A stretch of 13,918 bases of DNA from Holophaga sp. (lineage in GTDB: Bacteria > Acidobacteriota > Holophagae > Holophagales > Holophagaceae): positions 1 through 13,918 of the forward strand of contig JARLGP010000038.1 in the NCBI GenBank assembly GCA_031292735.1. Reading direction: 5' to 3'. Below, piece by piece: positions 1-7,693 of this stretch. A program made the position numbers and the translations under genes. The number at the start of each line of letters is the position of its first letter. The stretch's first letter is position 1. Below the pieces are notes generated by a model. That model was not told the DNA's origin, searched no databases, and saw nothing but the letters and a program-made list of their open reading frames with translations.

Positions 1-312
1 CTGGATCAGGCACACCACCGCCTTGCCCTTGGACTGCATGTAGATGACGTGATCGTAGAACCCCACCACCCCCTGGACGGAGCCCACCAGGAGGTCGTCC
101 ATGCCCTGGTTGCCGGAGTATTCGCTGCGCAGCTCCACATCAAGCCCCTCACGGGAGAAGTAGCCCAGCTTCTCGGCCAGCTTCACCGGCAGGTAGATGA
201 TCTTGTCGATGCCACCCACCAGCAGCGTGATGTGCTCGGAAGCCGGCGCCGGGCTGGCGGGACCTGCGAGAAGGGCAACCGCCAGCAGCGAATGCCTGAG
301 GATTCGTTTCAT
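1..312 (-). CDS. ABC transporter substrate-binding protein, N-terminal part
   Basis: The frame runs off the left edge of the window, so only the first 104 codons are present and the C-terminus is missing. It begins MKRILRHSLL and has a classic signal peptide: basic start, hydrophobic stretch to about residue 16, then an Ala/Pro-rich cleavage region near residue 25. The mature start (HITLLVGGIDKIIYLPVKLA) and the following GYFSREGLDVELR are typical of the NMT1/SsuA/TauA-like periplasmic binding proteins, which feed small organic anions, sulfonates or thiamine precursors to an ABC importer. Ligand specificity cannot be read from this fragment. ATG at 312 is chosen because GGGAG lies a few bases upstream; an in-frame ATG at 324 is the alternative. 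It is divergent from the porin gene and shares its upstream region with it. Confidence 0.82.
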   Translation of the reverse strand, partial: MKRILRHSLLAVALLAGPASPAPASEHITLLVGGIDKIIYLPVKLAEKLGYFSREGLDVELRSEYSGNQGMDDLLVGSVQGVVGFYDHVIYMQSKGKAVVCLIQ

Positions 313-402
313 GAAAGCTCCCATGGGAAGTCGAACCGGGGCCCAGCCGGTGCTCCTCTCCGCTCCCAGGATCGTCGATCTGATGCCGCTGCAAAGCGCG
401 GG

Positions 403-418
403 TGTGACCAGAGTCACA
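403..418. promoter_or_regulatory. CRP/FNR-family binding site, perfect TGTGA-N6-TCACA
   Basis: TGTGACCAGAGTCACA is a perfect dyad matching the CRP half-site consensus TGTGA-N6-TCACA. It lies in the divergent intergenic region, about 90 bp from the binding-protein start and about 150 bp from the porin start. An AT-rich stretch with a weak -10 candidate (TATACC, 463-468) would put the centre of the site (410.5) near -60 of a porin promoter, a usual activator position. The regulator itself is not in the window; a CRP/FNR-type protein is inferred from the motif alone. Confidence 0.6.
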
Positions 419-501
419 GGAGCCGAGGCTGAAAGGAGACTGAAAGGTCCACTTCTTAAATTTATACCAATCCTCCTTTCCATCTTTCGCAAAGCCGAGA
501 C

Positions 502-519
502 CTATTGCTGCAGCAGTAG
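502..519. repeat. 18-bp imperfect palindrome upstream of the porin
   Basis: CTATTGCTGCAGCAGTAG reads the same on both strands except for one mismatched pair. It sits 45 bp upstream of the porin ATG, downstream of the likely promoter. It could be a repressor operator or a small 5'-UTR hairpin. No matching copy was noticed elsewhere in the window. Confidence 0.35.
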
Positions 520-564
520 GACTCGTATGTACCTCAAACCACTCATTTCCCCACAAGGAGCCGT

Positions 565-1932
565 ATGAATCGTTCGCTTATCACCAGTCTCGCCATCTTA
601 TTGGCGGCCGGATGCCTCCAAGCCCAGACCGCGCCGGCCGCAGACCAGACCCCGACCGCGCTCACCACCGACCAGAACGGCAACAAGCTGGGCCTGTTCA
701 GCCGCCCGGTGATGCTGTATGACGACGGTAACACCGCGGTGCACTTCTATGGCCTCATCGAAGGGACCCTCGGCTACGCCACCAACCAGAGCGCCACGAA
801 CAACACCACCTTCGGTTTCCAGGTGGCTTGGTTCAGCGGCAACCGCTATGGCTTCGACATCGACCATGCTGTGGATTTCGGCAACCAGATCGGCCTGCCG
901 GGCCTCAAGGTCATCTCCAAACTGGAAGGTGAGTACGAGCTGCCCTCTGGCGGCTTCGACACTGACAACACGGTCTTCAACCGCGACTGCTGGGTCGGCT
1001 TCTACAGCGACACCCTGGGCAAGCTGACCTTCGGCCGGCAGAACACCCTGACCCGTGACTTCACCCAGACCTGGGGTGATGCCTACGGCACCCAGGACGT
1101 GGTGCTGAAGGAAGGCGGTTATTCCAACGTCAACAACTTCAAGCAGTTCATCTTCTACTCGGCGGCGCCCGGCGGCACCCGCAGCGACAGTTCCATCGTT
1201 TGGAAGAAGAAATATGGCGAGCACATCGTTGCCGGCCTCAGCTATGGATTCAGCTACAAGGGCGCCGGCGGCAGCGCCGATCCCGGAGCCGGTGGTTCCC
1301 TCCCCGGTCAGCCGGGTCTCGGCGCCAGCCAGCAGGCGTCGCTGGCCTTCAACCGGCTGCAGATCGGCAACGGCCTGCTTAGCTTCAACGTCAACTACGA
1401 CCGCGGCGATGTGAGCGACCTGATCCACCAGGCCGAGCTGGTCGGTGGCGACTACGTGATCGGCATGTTCCGCCTCAACGCCGGCTATGTCCACTACACG
1501 GCCCAGCAGGGCGCCAACAACAGCGCCAACCGGCGCACAGACAATTCCTGGACAGTGTCCACGGATCTGTCCCTCACCAAGCGGACCACCCTCGCTCTGG
1601 GCTTCGTGCGCTTCGACGGCAGAAACGCCGGCACCAACGCCAGCGGCGTGGTGCTCAACCCCTTCTTCGGGAACACCAGCACGGTCACCAACGCTACCGA
1701 AGTCAACGGCGGCAAAGCCACGACCTTCGGCTCAATCATGTACAGCCCCGACCGCAACCTGGACCTCTATGTGGCCTTCGATTACATGAAGGCCATCGGC
1801 GCCTGGAAGGTCGGCGATGCGCTGGGCAACAACACCTCCTCCGCCTCGGGGGCCGGAACTAATGTCTATGGCGTGGGCGAACCGGCCAAGGGCGTCACCG
1901 AAATCGCCGCCGGCCTGCGTTTCAAGTTCTGA
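565..1932 (+). CDS. outer-membrane porin (Gram-negative porin family)
   Basis: The 455-residue protein starts with a signal peptide ([16 protein letters not shown], likely cleaved after the Ala at 20). It continues as alternating aromatic/polar strands rich in Gly, Asn and Asp, with no long hydrophobic helices. It ends in ...GLRFKF; a C-terminal Phe is the usual signal for insertion by the BAM machinery. Motifs such as [22 protein letters not shown] and [21 protein letters not shown] resemble general trimeric porins (Porin_4/OmpC-like). The start is set by AAGGAG at 555-560, four bases before ATG. Placed just upstream of a citrate transporter, it may be the outer-membrane route for citrate or similar anions, but that is inferred from position only. 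A strong hairpin follows the stop codon, so it is probably its own transcription unit. Confidence 0.87.
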   Translation: MNRSLITSLAILLAAGCLQAQTAPAADQTPTALTTDQNGNKLGLFSRPVMLYDDGNTAVHFYGLIEGTLGYATNQSATNNTTFGFQVAWFSGNRYGFDIDHAVDFGNQIGLPGLKVISKLEGEYELPSGGFDTDNTVFNRDCWVGFYSDTLGKLTFGRQNTLTRDFTQTWGDAYGTQDVVLKEGGYSNVNNFKQFIFYSAAPGGTRSDSSIVWKKKYGEHIVAGLSYGFSYKGAGGSADPGAGGSLPGQPGLGASQQASLAFNRLQIGNGLLSFNVNYDRGDVSDLIHQAELVGGDYVIGMFRLNAGYVHYTAQQGANNSANRRTDNSWTVSTDLSLTKRTTLALGFVRFDGRNAGTNASGVVLNPFFGNTSTVTNATEVNGGKATTFGSIMYSPDRNLDLYVAFDYMKAIGAWKVGDALGNNTSSASGAGTNVYGVGEPAKGVTEIAAGLRFKF

Positions 1933-1954
1933 TCTGGCAGCTTGCATGGAGAGC

Positions 1955-1986
1955 CGGCCCCCGGAGCTCGCCAAACCCGGGGGCCG
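1955..1986 (+). terminator. strong GC hairpin after the porin gene
   Basis: Perfect 10-bp stem (CGGCCCCCGG pairing with CCGGGGGCCG) with a 12-nt loop, starting 22 nt after the porin stop codon. There is no T-tract after it, so it is either a terminator of the type without a U-tail or an mRNA-stabilising 3' hairpin. It separates the porin from the citrate operon. Confidence 0.55.
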
Positions 1987-2062
1987 TATGCTTGGCCCAG
2001 GATTTCTGGGGTAATGACAACAACGGCGCTTTCAGGGACTTGAAAAGAGAAGAGAATGGATC

Positions 2063-2108
2063 GCGGTCGCACCGCTGCCGGAATTTCCCCTCCACCCGAG
2101 ACATGTCT
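2063..2108. promoter_or_regulatory. small dyads in the leader of the citrate operon
   Basis: The 143 nt between the porin hairpin and the symporter gene must hold the citrate operon promoter, but no convincing -35/-10 pair was found. Two small dyads are visible: GCGGT-cgc-ACCGC (2063-2075) and the perfect 10-bp palindrome AGACATGTCT (2099-2108), which ends 11 nt upstream of the AGGAG ribosome binding site. Either could be an operator or could arise by chance. Confidence 0.2.
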
Positions 2109-2129
2109 TTTTCATCCACAGGAGCACCG

Positions 2130-3425
2130 ATGCCGCAAACGCAAGGCAAACCCTCCAGACTTGGGGCCGTGCTCCGGGTCACCAGTGGCAATTTCCTGGA
2201 GATGTTTGACTTCTTCCTGTTCGGGTTCTACGCCAGCTACATTTCCAAGACCTTCTTCCCCGCCAACAACGAATACGCTTCGCTCATGCTCACCTTCGGC
2301 ACCTTCGGGGTGGGCTTCCTCATGCGCCCGCTGGGCGCCATCATTCTGGGCGCGTACATCGACCGGGTCGGCCGGCGCAAGGGCCTCATCCTGACCCTTG
2401 GCCTCATGGCGCTGGGCACGGTGCTGATCGCCTTCGTCCCCGGCTACGCCAGCATCGGCCTATTCGCCCCCCTGCTGGTGCTCACCGGACGCCTGTTCCA
2501 GGGTTTCTCCGCCGGGGTGGAACTGGGCGGCGTTTCGGTCTACCTATCCGAAATGGCCACGCCGGGCAACAAGGGCTTCTATGTGGCCTGGCAGTCCGCC
2601 AGCCAGCAGTTCGCCATCATCGTGGCCGCCGCCATCGGTTTCGGCCTCAACATCTGGATGCCCAAGGAGACGGTCGCCGCCTGGGGCTGGCGGATTCCCT
2701 TCTTCATCGGCTGCATGATCGTGCCCCTGATCTTCTTCATCCGCCGCTCGCTCCAGGAGACCGAGGAGTTCCTGGCCCGCAAGCACCGCCCTGATGTGCG
2801 CGAGATCTTCCAGTCCATGGTCCGGAACTGGGGCATCGTCATCGCCGGCATGATGCTGGTGGTGATGACCACCGTTTCGTTCTACCTCATCACCGTCTAC
2901 ACCCCGACCTTCGGCATGAAGGTGCTGAAACTCTCCGCCGTGGACAGCCTGCTGGTCACCGCCTGCGTGGGCGCTTCCAACTTCATCTGGCTGCCGGTGA
3001 TGGGCGCCCTGTCCGACCGGATCGGCCGCCGCCCGATCCTGGTGTTCTTCACCTTGCTGACCATCGTCACCGCCTACCCGGCCCTGGCCTGGCTGGTGGC
3101 AGGGCCCACCTTCTTCAAGATGCTGCTGGTGGAACTCTGGCTGTCGTTCCTGTACGGCAGCTACAATGGCGCGATGGTGGTGGCCCTCACCGAGGTGATG
3201 CCGGTGGCGGTGCGCACCGCCGGGTTCTCCCTGGCCTACAGTCTGGCCACCGCCCTGTTCGGCGGGTTCACCCCGGCGGTGTCCACCTGGCTGATCAAGG
3301 TGACCGGCAACCACGGGGCCCCCGCCTTCTGGATGATCTTCGCGGCCGTATGCGGCCTGCTCGGCACCCTGATCCTCTATCGGCGCAGCGCCATCCGGCA
3401 GCGGGAGCAGCCAGCCCAGGCTTAG
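2130..3425 (+). CDS. citA: citrate/H+ symporter, MFS (CitA/TcuC type)
   Basis: The 431-residue inner-membrane transporter of the major facilitator superfamily closely resembles the enterobacterial citrate-proton symporter CitA and its tricarballylate relative TcuC, with nearly the same length. It shares [20 protein letters not shown] at the start, [19 protein letters not shown] near residue 125, and TPGNKGFY. The two MFS loop signatures [11 protein letters not shown] (74-84) and [11 protein letters not shown] (292-302) are in place, as are about twelve hydrophobic segments. ATG at 2130 is chosen over longer in-frame starts because AGGAG (2120-2124) is correctly spaced and the family's N-terminal motif begins right there. 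The adjoining citrate lyase genes make citrate the likely substrate; other tricarboxylates remain possible. This symbol is also used for an unrelated citrate sensor kinase. Confidence 0.9.
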   Translation: MPQTQGKPSRLGAVLRVTSGNFLEMFDFFLFGFYASYISKTFFPANNEYASLMLTFGTFGVGFLMRPLGAIILGAYIDRVGRRKGLILTLGLMALGTVLIAFVPGYASIGLFAPLLVLTGRLFQGFSAGVELGGVSVYLSEMATPGNKGFYVAWQSASQQFAIIVAAAIGFGLNIWMPKETVAAWGWRIPFFIGCMIVPLIFFIRRSLQETEEFLARKHRPDVREIFQSMVRNWGIVIAGMMLVVMTTVSFYLITVYTPTFGMKVLKLSAVDSLLVTACVGASNFIWLPVMGALSDRIGRRPILVFFTLLTIVTAYPALAWLVAGPTFFKMLLVELWLSFLYGSYNGAMVVALTEVMPVAVRTAGFSLAYSLATALFGGFTPAVSTWLIKVTGNHGAPAFWMIFAAVCGLLGTLILYRRSAIRQREQPAQA

Positions 3426-3462
3426 GACCCCAGGCAATGTATGCATAATAGAGATGGACAAA

Positions 3463-3483
3463 AAGGAGGCCATGATTGACTGA
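3463..3483 (+). promoter_or_regulatory. citC ribosome binding site with competing ATG mini-ORF and TTG start
   Basis: AAGGAGG (3463-3469) lies only 2 nt before an ATG (3472) that opens a three-codon frame, ATG ATT GAC TGA. It lies 6 nt before the out-of-frame TTG (3476) that opens citC. A TGA at 3473-3475 directly precedes the TTG in the citC frame, so citC cannot start further upstream. Spacing favours the TTG; the overlapping mini-ORF may compete for ribosomes. Confidence 0.55.
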
Positions 3484-4513
3484 TCCGGAATCGAACATTC
3501 CGAATGGATCCGCAGAGCCTGCCTCGTTTGATCGGCCGGCGCTGGGCGAAGCCCGGGCACTGATCGAATCCTGCGGACTGCGGTTCGAACCGGAGTTCGA
3601 CGACCTGATCGGCATCTACGATCAGGGCCGCCTGGTGGCCTGCGCCGCCCGGGCCGGGTATGTGTTGAAAATGCTGGCCATCGCCCCCAGCCACCGGGGC
3701 ACCGACACCCTGGGGGAGCTGGTGACCCGGCTCATCCAGTCGGGGCTGGCCGCGGGCCAGGAGACCCTGTTCGTGTTCACCCTGCCGCAGAACGCGCCCA
3801 CCTTCCAGGCCCTGAACTTCCGCCTGCTGGTGGCCCACGGCCAGGCCGCCCTGCTGGAATTCGGCCCCGGCCTGCCGGCCTACCTGGCCGAGCATGCCGC
3901 GGTGATCCGCCCGGGCCGCAACGGCGCCGTGGTCGTCAATGGCAACCCCTTCACGCTAGGCCACCTGTACCTGGTGGAGCAGGCCGCGGCGCAGGTCGAC
4001 CGGCTGTACCTGTTCGTGGTGCGGGAAGACCGTTCGGTGTTCCCGTTCGCGGTGCGCTTCCGGCTGGCCCGGGAAGCCACGGCGCACCTGGCCAACGTGA
4101 CCGTGCTGGACACCTCCCGCTACGCGGTGAGCGCCGCCACCTTCCCTTCCTACTTCCTGAAGCGGCTGGACACCCATTCGGCCGCGCAGATGCAGATCGA
4201 TCTGCGCCTGTTCGCCCAGGCCATCGCCCCCCGGTTCCACGTGGCCACCCGTTTCGTGGGCCAGGAGCCCCTCTGCCCGACCACCGCGGCCTACAACCGG
4301 ATGATGGCGGAAGTGCTGAAGGAATTCGGCATCGGCATGGTGGAGCTGCCGCGCGTGGCGGCCGGGGGCCAGCCCATCAGCGCCACCCGGGTGCGGGCGG
4401 CGTTCCGCGCCGGCGACTGGTCCACCCTGGACCAGCTGCTGCCCGCGACCACCCTGGCCTTCCTGCGTTCGGAAGCCGCCCGTCCCATTCAATCCCAGAT
4501 GGAGGAGACCTAG
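3476..4513 (+). CDS. citC: [citrate (pro-3S)-lyase] ligase
   Basis: CitC uses ATP and acetate to acetylate the thiol of the prosthetic group on citrate lyase, switching the enzyme on. The 345-residue length is close to E. coli CitC (about 350). The N-terminal half carries a GNAT-like domain (ACAARAGYVLKMLAIAPSHRG, about residues 55-74). The C-terminal half is a nucleotidyltransferase fold with the nucleotide-binding TxGH motif (NPFTLGH, 157-163) and ISATRVR at 301-307. VREDRSVFPF, FVGQEPLC and ATFPSYFLKR also match the family. The start is TTG at 3476, supported by AAGGAGG 6 nt upstream and an in-frame stop immediately before. The first 25 residues are variable and could be shorter in reality. 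It lies 50 nt after citA and 3 nt before citD. Confidence 0.93.
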   Translation: MTDPESNIPNGSAEPASFDRPALGEARALIESCGLRFEPEFDDLIGIYDQGRLVACAARAGYVLKMLAIAPSHRGTDTLGELVTRLIQSGLAAGQETLFVFTLPQNAPTFQALNFRLLVAHGQAALLEFGPGLPAYLAEHAAVIRPGRNGAVVVNGNPFTLGHLYLVEQAAAQVDRLYLFVVREDRSVFPFAVRFRLAREATAHLANVTVLDTSRYAVSAATFPSYFLKRLDTHSAAQMQIDLRLFAQAIAPRFHVATRFVGQEPLCPTTAAYNRMMAEVLKEFGIGMVELPRVAAGGQPISATRVRAAFRAGDWSTLDQLLPATTLAFLRSEAARPIQSQMEET

Positions 4514-4516
4514 TCT

Positions 4517-4780
4517 ATGCGAATCCGTTGCAAGGCCACTGCAGGCACGATGCAGTCCAGCGACCTGATGGTCGTGGTGGAACCGTCGGACACCCTTCGG
4601 ATCGACGTCGATTCGACCGTCAAGAAGCAGTACGAGCACCTGATCCGGGCCCAGGTCAACGCGACCCTGGAACAGCTCCAGGTGAGCGCCGGCACCATCA
4701 AGATCAACGACCGCGGGGCGCTGGACTATGCCATCGCCGCGCGCGTGGAAACCGCGATCCGCCGAGCGGCGAAGGAGTAG
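4517..4780 (+). CDS. citD: citrate lyase acyl carrier protein (gamma subunit)
   Basis: CitD is the small carrier subunit of citrate lyase. It bears 2'-(5''-triphosphoribosyl)-3'-dephospho-CoA, on which acetyl and citryl groups are handled. At 87 residues it is slightly shorter than E. coli CitD (98). The start (IRCKATAGTMQSSDLMV) aligns without gaps with the E. coli N-terminus, and Ser14 falls at the known prosthetic-group attachment serine. The conserved end INDRGALDYAIAARVETA is present. The start codon is preceded by GGAGGAG (4501-4507) inside the end of citC; the gap from citC is 3 nt. CitXG downstream would make and attach the cofactor. Confidence 0.95.
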   Translation: MRIRCKATAGTMQSSDLMVVVEPSDTLRIDVDSTVKKQYEHLIRAQVNATLEQLQVSAGTIKINDRGALDYAIAARVETAIRRAAKE

Positions 4781-4783
4781 ACC

Positions 4784-5260
4784 ATGGAAAAACTCTGGTA
4801 CCGGGAATGCAAGACCGGACGCCGGTTCATCATCAAGCTCGAGCCGGGCACCCGGATCACCGCCGCGCTGGTGGAGTTCGCCAGCGCCCAGAACCTGCCT
4901 TTCGCCTCCCTGGTCTCCGCGGTGGGATCGGTGCGCGACGTGGAGTTCTCCGGCATCCAGGCCGGCGCCCACCTGCCCATGACCGAGCCCCGCTACAAGG
5001 TCACCAAGCTTGAGGGCCCGCTGGAGCTGATGGGGCTGGAGGGCAACATCGCCCCCGGCCAGGACAGGAAGCTGGCCGGCGAGTTCTACCTGCTGGCCTC
5101 CAAGTCCAACGGCGACGTGGTGGGCGGCCGGCTGCAGGAGGCGGTGGTGTTCGCCACCTGCGAGATCGTGCTGGCCGAGTACCTGGTGGAGGGCATCGAG
5201 CGCCACCATTCGGCCACCAGCGGGGTGGACACCATCTTCATCGAGGAAACCAAGCCATGA
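4784..5260 (+). CDS. PPC/DUF296 domain protein inside the citrate lyase operon
   Basis: The 158-residue protein has the fold signature of the PPC (PCC, DUF296) family: RFIIKLEPGTRITAALVEFASA (13-34), SAVGSVRDVEFSGI (45-58), KLEGPLELMGLEGNI (75-89) and VVGGRLQEAVVFATCEIVL (112-130). Family members bind DNA (plant AT-hook proteins) or are small bacterial proteins of unknown role with a His-x-His...Gly-Gly-His metal site. Here my hand alignment places Glu100, Tyr102 and Arg116 at those three histidines, so metal binding is probably lost. It has its own AAGGAG inside the end of citD, starts 3 nt after the citD stop, and shares ATGA with citE, so it is translated as part of the lyase operon. It is not one of the standard cit genes and has no known role there. 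Possible roles are regulator, complex-assembly factor or ligand-binding partner of the lyase, all speculative. Confidence 0.75.
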   Translation: MEKLWYRECKTGRRFIIKLEPGTRITAALVEFASAQNLPFASLVSAVGSVRDVEFSGIQAGAHLPMTEPRYKVTKLEGPLELMGLEGNIAPGQDRKLAGEFYLLASKSNGDVVGGRLQEAVVFATCEIVLAEYLVEGIERHHSATSGVDTIFIEETKP

Positions 5261-6168
5261 GACTGCGCCGTTCGCTGCTCTATGTGCCGGGCAACATGCC
5301 CGGCATGCTGCAAAACATCCCGGTGTTCGAAGCCGACGGGGTGATGATCGACCTGGAGGACGCCGTGCCGCTGGTGGAGAAGGATTCCGCCCGGCTCCTG
5401 GCGCGCAACTTCCTGGCCTCCTACACGGACCGGAACAAGGAGATGTTCGTGCGGATCAACGGGCTGGACACGCCCTATGCCGCCGACGACCTGCGCGAGA
5501 TCCTCCCGGCCCTGCCCGACGGCATCCGCCTGCCCAAGGCCGACTACCCGGAGGTGGTGGAACGCCTGGACACCCTGCTCACCGAGCAGGAGGAGAAGCT
5601 GGGCCTGGAGATCGGCCACTTCAAGATCATCCCTTCCATCGAAAGCGCCCGGGGCGTGCTCAACTGCGTGGAGACCGCCAGGGCGTCCAAGCGCCTGGTG
5701 GCCCTCGCCTTCGGCGCCGAGGACTACACCGCCTCCATGGAGATCGACCGCACCAAGACCGGCGAGGAGCTGTTCTCGGCCCGCAACCAGGTGGTGTGGG
5801 CGGCCAAGGCGGCCGGGATCCAGGCCATCGATTCGATCTTCTCGGACGTGAACGACATGGAGGCGCTGCGGGCGGAAACCCTGCTGATCAAGCGCCTGGG
5901 CTTCACCGGCAAGTCGCTGGTCAACCCCCGCCAGATCGAGGTGATCCACGAAGTGTTCCGGCCCACCGCCGACGAGATCCACAATGCCCTGCAGGTGATG
6001 GAAGCCATCAAGCGGGCCCGGGAGATGGGCACGGGCGTGATTTCCCTGAAGGGCAAGATGGTCGACGCTCCGGTGGTGACCCGCGCCGCCCGCACCATCC
6101 GGGAAGGCGTGGCCTTCGGGATGCTGGAGTTCGATCTTTCCGATGAGGTGATCCATGGCGAAAAATAG
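5257..6168 (+). CDS. citE: citrate lyase beta subunit (citryl-ACP lyase)
   Basis: CitE cleaves citryl-ACP to oxaloacetate and acetyl-ACP. The 303-residue protein starts RRSLLYVPGNMPGML and contains the motifs of the CitE/HpcH aldolase TIM-barrel family: VMIDLEDAV (29-37), FVRINGLDTPY with Arg66, IPSIESARG with Glu129, and AFGAEDYTASM with the Glu155/Asp156 metal-binding pair. KSLVNPRQIEVIHEVF (219-234) is the usual C-terminal signature. The length matches E. coli CitE. Its ATG overlaps the stop of the PPC gene (ATGA, 4 nt), so translation of the two is likely coupled, and its 3' end overlaps citF by 14 nt. Because it sits between citD and citF with the full family motifs, it is assigned to citrate lyase rather than to a malyl-CoA lyase-like relative. 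Confidence 0.96.
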   Translation: MRLRRSLLYVPGNMPGMLQNIPVFEADGVMIDLEDAVPLVEKDSARLLARNFLASYTDRNKEMFVRINGLDTPYAADDLREILPALPDGIRLPKADYPEVVERLDTLLTEQEEKLGLEIGHFKIIPSIESARGVLNCVETARASKRLVALAFGAEDYTASMEIDRTKTGEELFSARNQVVWAAKAAGIQAIDSIFSDVNDMEALRAETLLIKRLGFTGKSLVNPRQIEVIHEVFRPTADEIHNALQVMEAIKRAREMGTGVISLKGKMVDAPVVTRAARTIREGVAFGMLEFDLSDEVIHGEK

Positions 6169-7693
6169 CCTGGGACGCGAGATCCCGGCCACGTGGCGGG
6201 GCCGCACCCTTGATCCGTACGTGGATCCCTGGAGCCGGCAGCCGGAAGTGCTGCGGGCCACCCGGCCGCTGGTGCGCCGCGCGCCCGGCGACAGCAAGCT
6301 GCTGCCTTCGCTGCGGGCCGCCATCGAGGCCTGCGGGCTGAAGAGCGGCATGACCATCTCCACCCACCATGCCCTGCGCAACGGCGACCTGCTGCTGAAC
6401 CTGCTGGTGCAGGAGATGGACGCCATGGGCCTGCGCGACATGGGCATCGCCTCCAGCTCGGTGCACGGCGTGGCCGCGGAGATCATCCCCTACATCCGCA
6501 AGGGCGTCATCACCCGGATCGAGACGGGGGTGAACGGCCTCATCGGCGAACTGGTGAGCAAGGGCGAGCTGGACTGCCCGATCATCGTGCGCAGCCACGG
6601 CGGCCGGGCCCGGTCGCTGATCACCGGCGAGGTGGAGGTGGACGCCGCCTTCATCGCCGCCCCCACCTGCGACATCACCGGCAACCTCAACGGGGTCTCC
6701 GGCCCCGCCGCCTGCGGTTCGCTGGGCTACGCCTTCACCGACGCCCGCTACGCCCGCAAGGTGGTGGCGGTCACCGACAACCTGGTGCGCTTCCCCGCCG
6801 CGCCCATCAGCATCTCCCAGAGCGACGTGGACTACGTGGTGCAGATCGAGTCGCTGGGCGATCCCGCGAAGATCGTCTCCACCACCACCCGGCTCACCCG
6901 CGACCCGGCCGGGCTGCTCATCGCCAAGTACGCCGCCGAAGTGATCGAGGCCTCCGGGCTGCTCAAGGACGGCTTCTCCTTCCAGACCGGCGCCGGCGGC
7001 ACCTCGCTGGCGGTGGCCGACCTGATCCACCGCAAGATGGCCGCCGGCAAGATCAAGGGCAGCTTCGGCTGCGGCGGGATCACCGGCTACTTCGTGGATA
7101 TGCTGGAGCAGGGCTGCTTCGAGACCCTGTTCGACGTGCAGTGCTTCGACCTGAAGGCGGTGGAATCCCTGCGCCGCAACCCCGGGCACCGGGAGATCAG
7201 CGCCGACCTCTACGCCAACCCGTTCAACCGGGGGGCCGTGGTGAACATGCTCGACTGCGTGATGCTGGGCGCCACCGAGGTGGACGTGAACTTCAACGTC
7301 AACGTCAACACCGAGTCCAGCGGCTACCTGCTGCACAACACCGGCGGCCACCAGGACGTGGCGGCCGGGGCCAAGCTGGCCATCGTGGTGGCGCCCTCCA
7401 TGCGCGGCCGGCTGCCCATCGTCCGGGAAGCGGTCACCACCATCACCACCCCCGGCGAGACCGTGGACGTGATCGTCACCGAGCGCGGCATCTGCGTTTC
7501 CGACCAGCACCCCGACCTCAAGAAGGAGCTGCTCAAGCGCAACCTGCCGGTGAAGGACATCCGCCAGTTCCACGACGAGATCACCCGCCTCACCGGGGTG
7601 CCCAGGCCGGTGGAGTTCACCGACGACATCGTGGCCCTCATCGAGTACCGGGACGGGTCCATCATCGACGTGGTGCGGCGGGTCAGTGAATGA
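6155..7693 (+). CDS. citF: citrate lyase alpha subunit (citrate:acetyl-ACP transferase)
   Basis: CitF exchanges the acetyl group on the carrier protein for citrate, releasing acetate; CitE then cleaves the citryl-ACP. The 512 residues match E. coli CitF (510). Conserved blocks include ISTHHALRNGD (68-78), RSHGGRAR (146-153), AAPTCDITGNLNG (168-180), ACGSLGYA, RYARKVVAVTDNLVRFP, FSFQTGAGGTSLAV, FDVQCFD, EISADLYANPFNRGAVV, EVDVNFNVNVNT and VTERGICVS. The ATG lies inside the end of citE (14-nt overlap), with GAGGTG just upstream as ribosome binding site. The following gene overlaps by 8 nt. No frameshift or missing region was seen. Together with CitD and CitE it completes the cytoplasmic citrate lyase complex. 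Confidence 0.97.
   Translation: MAKNSLGREIPATWRGRTLDPYVDPWSRQPEVLRATRPLVRRAPGDSKLLPSLRAAIEACGLKSGMTISTHHALRNGDLLLNLLVQEMDAMGLRDMGIASSSVHGVAAEIIPYIRKGVITRIETGVNGLIGELVSKGELDCPIIVRSHGGRARSLITGEVEVDAAFIAAPTCDITGNLNGVSGPAACGSLGYAFTDARYARKVVAVTDNLVRFPAAPISISQSDVDYVVQIESLGDPAKIVSTTTRLTRDPAGLLIAKYAAEVIEASGLLKDGFSFQTGAGGTSLAVADLIHRKMAAGKIKGSFGCGGITGYFVDMLEQGCFETLFDVQCFDLKAVESLRRNPGHREISADLYANPFNRGAVVNMLDCVMLGATEVDVNFNVNVNTESSGYLLHNTGGHQDVAAGAKLAIVVAPSMRGRLPIVREAVTTITTPGETVDVIVTERGICVSDQHPDLKKELLKRNLPVKDIRQFHDEITRLTGVPRPVEFTDDIVALIEYRDGSIIDVVRRVSE

Noticed and set aside
565..630. Lipoprotein signal in the porin (LLAAGC)
   Set aside because: The -3 position is Ala rather than Leu/Val/Ile, and the protein is a beta-barrel with a terminal Phe; a standard signal peptide fits better.
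3441..3450. CATAAT as a -10 box for an internal promoter before citC
   Set aside because: No acceptable -35 box at 16-18 bp upstream; citC is more simply read from the citA transcript.
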